Assembly (NCBI GenBank): GCA_949316235.1
Contig: OX438742.1
Span: 13,329,315-13,393,314 of the forward strand
Reading direction: 5' to 3'
DNA length: 64,000 bases
Origin: Oegoconia quadripuncta
Lineage: Eukaryota > Arthropoda > Insecta > Lepidoptera > Autostichidae
Of the stretch, positions 55,440 to 64,000 are shown in pieces. Below the pieces are notes generated by a model, which worked only from the letters and a program-made list of their open reading frames with translations, made no database searches and was not told the DNA's origin. The position numbers and the translations under genes were made by a program. How positions within the stretch are numbered: position 1 is the stretch's first letter; each line of letters begins with the position of its first letter.

Positions 55440-57590
55440 CCGCCCTGCACGTCTCCCTTTTTCCAATACACATGAAACGCTTGAAGCCCTCCAATCTAAA
55501 CACTCTATACCCCTCAAGCAACCCCCATCTCCCTGAAGCTCCGAATAGTACGGATGCCTCATTACACTTACACGTAATACCCGATGCCATCAGCCTGACA
55601 GTTTTTGCTTTCCAGAGCGGATCTGCCGGCGATGTTCTCGCTGGTGATTCTGTCGGGTGCAGTCAATGACCAGATCATGTTCCAATCTTTGTACGTCAAA
55701 GAAACAGAATGGCGGAATTACACCCAACACTGTTAACACAACCTACTAGTGAGCAAATTATGCTACAGAAGTCCGGCAGAGTCATTATCTATTTACTTTC
55801 AGTCAACACAGTTAGGTAATGGCTCCAGAAGTGAAATTGAAGCTGCTGTCTCTTTTTTACCCACTTTTCTTCATAATCGAGGAGGAGAGGTTTTATTGAA
55901 GGTAGTTATTAAAAATGCTTTCAATTCTGTAGACCGGGGCGCTTTGCTTACACAAGTCCATGAAAAGGCACCAACCATTTATCATTTTCTATGATAGTGT
56001 AACCAAGCGCCTTCGAAGTTTTATATAAATAAGTTCTACATTAAAAACACATTTAAAAACAAGCTTTTAATACTCCGCCATGATTATCACATATTATTCT
56101 TGAACAAATACGAGTAACAAAGTCCATCATTGAGGTCCAGCTGGCTCCATCTCGAGACACTCGTCTGGCAACAAAACAAACTAGTCCAAATTCGACTATC
56201 TTGCCAATTGTCAACAGGGAGTTCCCTACATCCCGGCTCCATCACCAGAACAGCTCGATGGTATCATAATATAGCATTGTCACTGAACTTACATAAATAT
56301 GCTAAATGCTCAATCAGATTACGAACATTGCAAACTAAATAAAAGCTTGTAAATATAATCTGTTACACTCTTAGGTTGGCGGTCAGCAATGCGATCCCCT
56401 CGAGCTAGCAATTTTCGCTTAGCGATCCATCCATTGATTATATTATATGGTTTTTGGACGATGGATAAATAACAAAATTCAAAATATCGAATCAGTATCG
56501 AACCATCTTCTCCATATCAGTACCTACATGGCTTGTTTATCCTTCGATATTGCCTTTTTGTACCCAAATTACGTTGTTCAGCGGTGCTGTAAGTTGTGGA
56601 AACACCCTGATTTATGAAAAAACAACGTTAAAAGAAGCACTGATTAATTTGGAGAATTCGTCTTTGCGTCGTTGCTCACTCGATTCGGTACATAGCGCTC
56701 GGCCTTTGTGTAACAAAATTTTGGCTTGTGTTTTCCCTACCTTAGATAGAGTCATATCCGAGGCCAGGGATGCTTGGCTTATAGCAGGTGGAACACTGAG
56801 CCCTCGTCTCCCTTTCATCACAGAAATAATGGGACGAGACGCTGTGCATATTGGAATGGAATCTTATTGAAATGTCTTCCAATTCTGCAGAGCGTGCTTG
56901 TTTCCTGGCTGTAGGTGTTTGGGAGTCGGTACTTAGGCTTCAGGCCTACCATCCCATAATACGAGTATAGGTATACTGCTCAACCACACCATCTTTTAAA
57001 TAGCCACGGACCTACGTTTGGGCACTCCAAGCAATGTCTCACATCTGTGCAATTGTGGGCATATTATATTATTGGTCCACGCGGGCACCATTGGCTATCC
57101 TGCCAAAAAAGTGCTAAACGCATACGGCGATATGCAGATCTTATTATGTTATCCGGCGAGCGAACCTTTGCATCTGCTGGTGCACCGGCCATTTTGGAAC
57201 CAGTAGGTTTGTGACGTGTGATGATGGGAAGAGACTAGATGATATGACTCTCCTACCTTGGAAGTTGGGACGCGCTTTACTTTGGGATACTACATGGGTC
57301 GATACACTTGCACCGTCTAATATTTCATTAACACCTCATAACCCTGGATCTGCAGCCGCATCCCTCAAATGGCGCAAATATGCTAGTCTCAGTGGATATA
57401 TATTTTTGCTCCGCTTGAGGTGAAACCCCTTGGACTGTGGGGTCCAGGAGCTCATTGTCGTTTTCGGGAGAAATCTGACCATGCAGTCGAAGTTTCAAAT
57501 GTTCGGATGGCTGTCTTCTATTACGCTTAGAGGTTCAGAGAGGAAACGCTTTTAGCCTCTTAGGCCCCATGCTGTTCAGCAGGATTTGGT
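55440..57590 (+). pseudogene. Endonuclease-type non-LTR retroelement: RT through endonuclease, degenerate
   Basis: In order across frames: YFQSTQLGNGSRSEIEAAVS and GGEVLLKVVIKNAFNSVDRG (55790-55950; motif A, where the catalytic Asp appears replaced by Val); GGQQCDPLELAIFA (about 56376-56425; motif B); WFLDDG at 56448-56465 (YLDD box); 56550-56867 with VHSARPLCNKILACVFPTLD; then GHHWLSCQKSAKRI, EPVGL, DGKRLDDMTLLPWKLGRALL and WDTTWVDTLAPS (57060-57330; endonuclease with the PD Asp kept but Pro lost); and VQRGNAFSLLGPM near 57535. Stops and frameshifts throughout. It is the longest copy of the family in the window and lacks the zinc finger. Confidence 0.8.
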
Positions 57591-58231
57591 AAAATTTTTT
57601 TATTTGTGAATGTGTATTTATTTCATTTTTATAAATATGTATATTATTACTAGACATAGATGTCTAGCCATAACATAAATGTTTGAATAATTCGCTAATT
57701 TGTAATTGTTTTCATATGAATATGATTAAATTATTTCGAATTCTGTGAGTATTGCATCAGCATTGGGCATAATTTTCAACCTTCACGTTTGGTATATCTC
57801 GCTTAATTGCCCTAACTTTTTCAGATAACTACCATAGTAATAATTTATATACGTAGGTGTAACCTTAACTTTCATTCAAACGAAATAGCGACTTATACCA
57901 CATCGCCGTACACTGGCGAATTTCCTTTGGTGAACAGAAGTAGAGAATTTGTTGTGACAGCTATTAGTATTCATTAATCGTTCACTAAAGTTGAAGGTTT
58001 AGCCATGGGAGCTGAGGGTATCGATTATTGCGTAAACTGTGGTGCATTACATGGCGCCGACATTGTTGCCGATCGTTTTTTGTAATCGAAATTATCGCGA
58101 CACCAACTTGGGTTATTTAGGTGTTATGCAGCGACGCTGACACAATTGAAAACAATTGATCGCGGTCACCGGTGATCGGGCCGGCGCTCAAAAGCTTAAA
58201 CATCTATTCGCAAAGAAACATTTTAGATTTT
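57591..58231. other. No recognisable gene
   Basis: 3' flank of the retroelement and AT-rich DNA. Confidence 0.4.
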
Positions 58232-58610
58232 CATTGCAACTAGCTTTCCGCCCGCGGCTTCATCTGTGTGGAATAACTTTATCACGGAAGTCGGGATTAA
58301 AAAATCCAATGTTTTATTCCAGGGTATATGTTCTACCTATAGCAAATTTCATCCAAATCCGTTCATCCGTTTCGCCGTGATTGAGCAACAAACATCCAAA
58401 TTTTCGCATTTATAAACTAGGTAATTAGCCCGCGGTCCGCATGCTTGCAATTACTTTATCGAAGATGTTTAATGTATTTATTCCCCGGGAACTACTACTT
58501 ACTTTATCGGGATAAAAATATCCAATGTTTAATCCGGGGTATGTTCTACCTATAGCAAATTTCATCCAAATCCGCTCATTCGTTTAAACTTTCGCATTTA
58601 TGATTATATT
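58232..58610 (-). repeat. Two adjacent Lep1/Helitron-like elements
   Basis: The first copy 58238-58425 runs from ctagctttccgcccgcggct to tttcgcatttataaactagg, with ccaaatccgttcatccgttt and cgccgtgattgagcaacaaa. A second, partial copy 58430-58605 starts gcccgcggtccgcatg and ends actttcgcatttatgattat. Both are in the same (minus) orientation as the copy at 44.8 kb. Confidence 0.7.
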
Positions 58611-59060
58611 ATATTTATTATTATTATTTATTGTAATTGTAATTTATAATTATAACTTTATAAAAATACGAAAACAAGTTGGTTTTAGGTGTTATGATTT
58701 CATATAAAATAGACATCTGTTTGCAAAGAAAAATTTTGGATTTTATTTGCAATGCCATTTATCCTCAGAGCTAAATTGTATACTAGACTTCTTACTTTTC
58801 ATTTATTCGATTTGAAATATATCCTAAATAAACTTACTCGATACAACTTCATATGGTTGCGAGTACGAGTAGATCCGATTAGATGTGTCCAACTTTGAGA
58901 AGGAGGCCAAACGTCTCGTCCAATCGCCTGGGCAGCGAGTTCTCAATGTATTTATTACCAGTAATATTTTATGGCACTGGAAAACTCAAACTCACTTAGA
59001 ATTTCACTACGAGATCGAATCAGGAATCAAAACATCCGTAGAAAAACTAAAGTCAGCGAC

Positions 59061-59245
59061 CTAGCTCAGCGGATTATTGAATAGTGGCAGTGCATTTAGC
59101 TCGAGGAACTGATGGTGGTTAGGGCATAAAGTGCTAGATTGGAGACCACGCACAGGAAAGTGCATCGTTGAGTGTCCATACCTAAAGGGCGGGTGGACGA
59201 TCAATACAGGTCGCTCTGAAAATCTATGAGGATGGATATAATGGA
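59061..59245 (+). pseudogene. LINE C-terminal remnant
   Basis: 59136-59225 reads LDWRPRTGKCIVECPYLKGG, WTINTGRSENL, matching the W.PRTGKR..GRP..RW.DD end of insect endonuclease-RT LINEs. It lies just before a poly-T run (59248-59270). Very short and not functional. Confidence 0.5.
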
Positions 59246-60089
59246 TGTCCTTTTTTTTTTCTTTTTTTTTGATCAGGATCATTTGCTGACAGTCGCGGGA
59301 CTTTTTCAGTTTCACCGGGCGGGTGGGCGAGCGCGGGAGCGCTCTGCCCGTCTCTTGCATACAGACAGGTGGCTGATATGCTTGTGACATAAATAAACGG
59401 TATATATTGACTACCTAACACAATAATAATATAAGATATTTAAATGGACCTTCCTTATTTAAACAATAAAGCGTATTTGATTGATTGATTGATTTAATAA
59501 TAAAAGACAATTTGCATTGTATAGAGTAGAACGAGAATAGTAATAGCTACTTTCGGTAAACTTTAATACTAAAGTTATAACAATATAACAATTAGGGCAA
59601 GTGTAATTATTTTTTTGTAAAAACCGTAAGGAGGATATCCCGAGAAGGGAAATTTTCCATTATAATAATCTACCTATTCTTATACAAAAGTGTGTCCAAT
59701 AAAGTTATTGTCTTCACAACATATTGTGCCTTCACTTTTACTGGAGTATCAGATGATTAATGTATGGCTATTCGAAGTTGTCAATAGTGTCAATACCGTC
59801 GACCCGGAAACTTGATGTGAGGGGAGTTAGGTTACTACAGGTGACATGTCGAGTTGACATTATTGAGACAACATAATGGTTACAGTTTGGGATAAGCAGG
59901 GAACGGATTTTTGCGGAAGAGACTACTTATAAAGATAAGTATTATTAATAAACTTTTACCTATTCACATGACTACAATTTTTTTGCGTCGACATATTTGA
60001 TTCAGAAAAATCTCTAAAATTATATTTAATTTCAGCAAATAATCAGATGGTAAAGCTCAGAGTTGTAAAATGTTCTAGCAACTAGTCTA

Positions 60090-60214
60090 AGGCCCGTATT
60101 ACAGAATGTTACTGAAGCAGAGATATCTGCTTGAGGACAGTTAAAATAGGACAGGTTTATATAACTTGTTAGCGCAGATCTACGCTTGAGCGATATTCTG
60201 AAATGCGGGCCTAT
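60090..60214. repeat. Short MITE with GC-rich ends
   Basis: aggcccgtattacagaatgt at the left and the reverse complement of gatattctgaaatgcgggcc at the right form imperfect 18-20-bp terminal inverted repeats; total about 125 bp. Confidence 0.6.
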
Positions 60215-60764
60215 AGGAATGAAAACCAGTGACATCTATTTACATAGTTAGATTATGACTCAAAATCAGTCGTTTAAATCTTCATCCTACGATATACAAG
60301 ATGAAAACGAAAAGTATATATCAAATCAAAAATCAAACATTTTCTTTTATCAGTTTCTAAACAAAAACCGTTCAAACAGCAAGCTTGCCCTAGCCGCAAC
60401 CTCGCAGCTTACAGAGCGGTTTTACCATTCCCTGCGCGCTTGTTAATCGCTACGAGCGCGTATTGAATGGGAATTTTCCAAATTAGATAATGAGATCAAA
60501 TGTCAACAAAGTAGTCACGTTGATATCAACGTGACTGCCTATCATGCAATCCGATTAAAATAAAGATTAACAGAAATTTTGTTATAACTTAAACATTTTA
60601 TGTAGATTAAAATAACCATTGGGTCACGTAGGTTACTTAGGCCACCAGGGCATAGTAGAAACAGAATTACTATAGCTTTCAAATGGTGTAAAATAAATAA
60701 ATAGTATTAAGCTTTTTTATGTAAGTACCTATTACATTTTCACTGGATATCTTCTTTTTACGCA

Positions 60765-60860
60765 CAACGGGTTAGCACTTGACCTCATCCACACCTGATG
60801 TTAAGTGAAGATGAGGGTTTGGGAACTGGCTATCTTTTCTCTGACAACCTTTTTGGGTAA
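60765..60860 (-). repeat. Fragment of the SINE-related repeat
   Basis: cgggttagcacttgacctca, ctgatgttaagtgaagatga and ggaactggctatcttttctc; compare 53290-53400 and 45515-45560. Confidence 0.5.
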
Positions 60861-61004
60861 TAGTTAGTAATAGTAGTAGTAGTTTCAGTGCAGCATGATG
60901 ACCTATACGTACAACGACGCTACGAAAGTTGGTTAATTGTAAGTAATCCTCGTGCGGCCGTGTGGCAGCAGGACTGATTTGACGATCTTCAAATATCTTA
61001 TTTA

Positions 61005-61310
61005 TTGTTAATAAAAATAACTTTGGATCTACAGGAAGGTTATGTGTTCGTACCGGTTGGGGTCGAGACGATGGGACCCTGGGGCCCTGAGACAAAACGC
61101 CTGATCCAAGACCTGTCGGCGCGTCTCATCGAGGCTTCTGGTGACTGCAGAGCGGGCGGCTTCCTAGCTCAGAGAATAAGTCTCGCTATTCAGCGCGGGA
61201 ACGCCGCTTCCCTGTTGGGCACTATGCCGCCTCGAGGAGATGCGCTAGACGGATTTTTTTATCTGTAGATGTTTGTGTTTGTAAATGTTTGTCAAAATAT
61301 AAACAAATAA
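61005..61310 (+). pseudogene. 3'-terminal fragment of the endonuclease-type retroelement (copy 3)
   Basis: The open frame ends at a stop at 61266-61268 and encodes YVFVPVGVETMGPWGPETKR, LIEASGDCRAGGFLAQRISL and [16 protein letters not shown]. It is a different subfamily from the 7.7 and 17.9 kb copies: same protein layout, higher GC and about 60% identity by eye. It is followed by an A-rich tail (aaacaaataaataaaaaaca). The start of homology again falls just before the ETxGPW motif. Confidence 0.8.
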
Positions 61311-64000
61311 ATAAAAAACAAAAAAATCATTATATAAAAAAAAATATCGTAATTGTAATTGCATACTATCTTAAATTTAAAGTTACCTAGGCTGGCTCAT
61401 CTTTATAAACATATAGCTGCAGTGGTAGCATGACAAAATGAGCGACATAATCGTAGAGATCCGCGCGCTAAATAATTACATTATCGATTAAAACTATGAG
61501 TTTTACGAGGAACATTATTATGTTTGCTATACTTAAAAAATACTCGCATATTTTTTGGTCGTTTTTCTGTGGTAAGTGATGCATTTGTTTACAACATAAA
61601 TCAGCATTTGATGCAACAGTTCGTGTAGGACGTCAGTGTGTGATTGTGTTCCCATGATTTCAAACTCTCGTTTTAACATCAATAAAATAGTGTCATTAAG
61701 TCTATGGGATCAGCTGATTTTTTTCGTGAATTCATATTTGGCCACAGTTTCGATAACTCCCTGTACTTATCATGTAAATATAAACAGCAGTTCTGCTCGA
61801 AAAACACATTTTACGACAGGTACTTATTTAAAAAAAAAAGAATATTATTAGTTTCTTTCGTTTACCTTCTTTTACGGACTTAGTTGACTTCAATAACCTC
61901 GTAACTAGTTACCTATGCAATACTTATTCAAAAAGTTTTGCGCAACTTTGAGTTGTAATTGGAATAAGGCTTCTTTGTTAAGTCCCCACTTACATAACAA
62001 AGAACTTCTTCTAATCTAATCACTTCTTCGTATTGCTCAAGTGGAAAATCGGATTGGCTCTATCGGAGAGAGTTAAAATATGAGGGCGAAGGGAAACGCT
62101 CTCATCCCGCTCACGCGCTGTATTTAGGCCACTGGCTATCTTATCTCAAACAGCCGAACTACAAAATGCTATCAACACTGCCATACCGAACAACTTTTTA
62201 AGTAAACCCAAGTTAAGATACTCTCAGTTATGAAGCATCCTTTTTGAGTCCACAGCAACAGCTGATGATATACATTCACAACTTTACTCAAACATTTTAC
62301 CGACCCTAGTGCAAGTCCCAAAAATTATATATTTCTTCGGTTAAACTCATTCTTCCTTGAAGCTAAAGCTATGCGGACTACGGACTAACCTCCTTCATGA
62401 CAGACTAATTACGTAAGGTCTAGACCTTAGAACATGGTTTTCCAAAATTTTTAGCATACTAAGGGCCACACAAACTCCTCCATTAGGTCTCCTTGGGATC
62501 CTCATACCAACGTAATATGTTTTAAATTACGCGCGCATTTTGTTTCGTTTCGCAACTCAACGTAGACGATTACTCAGGCCCCGTGTGCCGCGGGCCGGAT
62601 GGTGCATCTCGCGGGTCTCAGAACTACTCAGAACTCTCATTATTGTTCTAAGTGGGACTTTATTTTTCTGAATATAGTTATTACCTAGTGAAAGTCACTA
62701 CTTCACACAAATATTTTACAACCAATCTCTATTGCAGACCCTATTCCGTAGGATAATTGGTACTCAGATAAAATCCATCTACGTAACGGTAGAGCAATAC
62801 GTACGTAGTGGAACAATTATGTTTTTCTGTATGTTTGGATTAAAATAATTAATAAGATCTGTGCTACAATGGAAGTATTCGTACCTATATTCCGCCAGAC
62901 AGCATTCGTATTCGGAAAATAATTGTACTCGGAATTGATGATTGGTTAAATACAATAGAGGATTGGAAATTGTAAAGACTCGCTCCCAATCTGAACGTAG
63001 TAGAGATAGGTAAGCCGATTGATTGATTTTAACAACCGTGCTCCGATAACATAGCACTTGATATTTGTATTTAACTGATTGATAAATTCATATAGGTAGA
63101 TACTCATATTTCCTATTACGTGTATGACTGTTTTCTGAATAGAGGTAACTTAAATTATGGTATATTCCTGTTGATATGCAGAAAGTATAATACAATATGT
63201 TATAGAATATTGTACAGCATTTTATAGGTGATATGCCGGATGAGTTTTACCGTAAGGAAGAAATTGGTCATATTAGGGAAATGAACTAGAAGGTATTGGC
63301 ATAGTTAGTAAATTTTTTTTTTTCAAAACCATCAAGCAAAAATGGTGGCTGAAAAAAATATATAACCTGAAACAGTCCCGCAATTATGACGAATCCAACG
63401 ATACCTCATCAAGGGCTACAGGATGCGCCAGGGACGCCCATATTTTTACATACCTACCTACATACAGTCGAAAAACATTACCCTCCTTTTGGCGCAGTTG
63501 GATAAAAACTAAACGATTTTAGAACTCGTTTACAAAAATTATTAATTTGTGTAATTTCAAAATAGTACAATGGTTTCAAAACTAAAATAACAAAAAAAAA
63601 CCAAAGAAAACAATAAGCACACACTCATCATTGTCGTCACCAATGCAGTGAGAAAGTTAGTAGGCAATGTTAGTATATCTTGTCGTTATAGTTATTCATA
63701 AAGCTATTTAACTTAAGTAATATGGTACAAATTAATCACGTTAGATAGCTCTACATGACTATGACACCCACTGTACATTCAATAGACAAATTATACATTT
63801 TTGCCTTTCCAACTAGTAAATTATATAGATGATATAAGATGATGTCATTACCAGAGAGTTCCCATATGTAAGTTTTTATGAGATAATTTTGACAGAAAGC
63901 CAAGTGGGTAGCATAAAACAAATAAACCAATTGTTGAAAATAACTGCCAGAGCAGTCATATTTAGAACAGCGTCGTTTTACAGTCTATCAAAGTAGTGTC
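61311..64000. other. Non-coding stretch, one repeat fragment
   Basis: 62078-62200 has atgagggcgaagggaaacgc, gccactggctatcttatctc and caaaatgctatcaacactgc, a piece of the SINE-related repeat. Otherwise nothing recognised; the minus-strand frame of 92 codons at 63057-62779 is not protein-like. Confidence 0.4.

Overview
This is AT-rich nuclear DNA from an animal, almost certainly an insect and very probably a moth or butterfly (Lepidoptera). The evidence is a multi-exon gene with GT-AG introns whose protein matches the insect CNG-channel-like (Cngl) type, together with repeat families typical of lepidopteran genomes: Lep1-like Helitron fragments, LINE 3' tails with A-rich ends, tRNA-derived SINEs and short inverted-repeat elements. 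There are no operons, bacterial genes or CRISPR arrays.

The only confident host gene is a cyclic nucleotide-gated channel on the minus strand. Seven exons between 12580 and 6438 carry the N-terminal cytosolic part, S1-S6 with the pore, the C-linker, the cyclic nucleotide-binding domain, a C-terminal coiled coil and the stop codon. An eighth exon at 42591-42372 joins in phase across a 29.8-kb intron. Together they give 759 codons. The first coding exon is not identified. A candidate at 52931-52802 has good splice sites but does not join the 42-kb exon in phase, so at least one small exon would have to lie between them.

Most of the rest is transposable-element debris. Region by region: 0.8-1.6 kb is a fold-back element; 7.2-7.9 kb is a non-LTR retroelement endonuclease fragment inside a channel intron; 8.3-8.7 kb is Helitron-like; 12.6-15.7 kb holds SINEs; 16.3-17.6 kb is a CR1/Jockey-like LINE; 17.9 kb is a second copy of the 7.7-kb retroelement end; 19.3-20.2 kb is a Tc1/mariner-like element with 270-bp inverted repeats; 21.4-22.7 kb is the zinc-finger and RT part of the endonuclease-type retroelement; 22.7-23.5 kb is copia; 23.5-33.6 kb holds gypsy LTR, gag, protease, RT and RNase H remains; 34.4 kb is copia RNase H; 35.2 kb is a 5S rRNA-derived SINE; 40.5-42 kb is a LINE with RNase H; 43-46 kb holds a MITE, a Helitron and SINEs; 48.5-50 kb holds repeat tails and a 290-bp tandem duplication; 50.6-52.3 kb holds microsatellites and three perfect hairpins, one with 229-bp arms; 53.6 kb is a gypsy protease; 55.4-57.6 kb is another endonuclease-type retroelement; 58-61.3 kb holds Helitron, LINE, MITE and retroelement ends.

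The most interesting non-host signal is a retroelement family scattered over five places (7.2, 17.9, 21.4, 55.4 and 61.0 kb). Pieced together by order it has an N-terminal CCHH zinc finger, a reverse transcriptase with a YLDD box and a C-terminal CCHC plus PD...D restriction-like endonuclease signature, the layout of R2/NeSL-type elements. Three copies keep only the last ~80 codons and start at almost the same point. No intact autonomous element of any kind is present.
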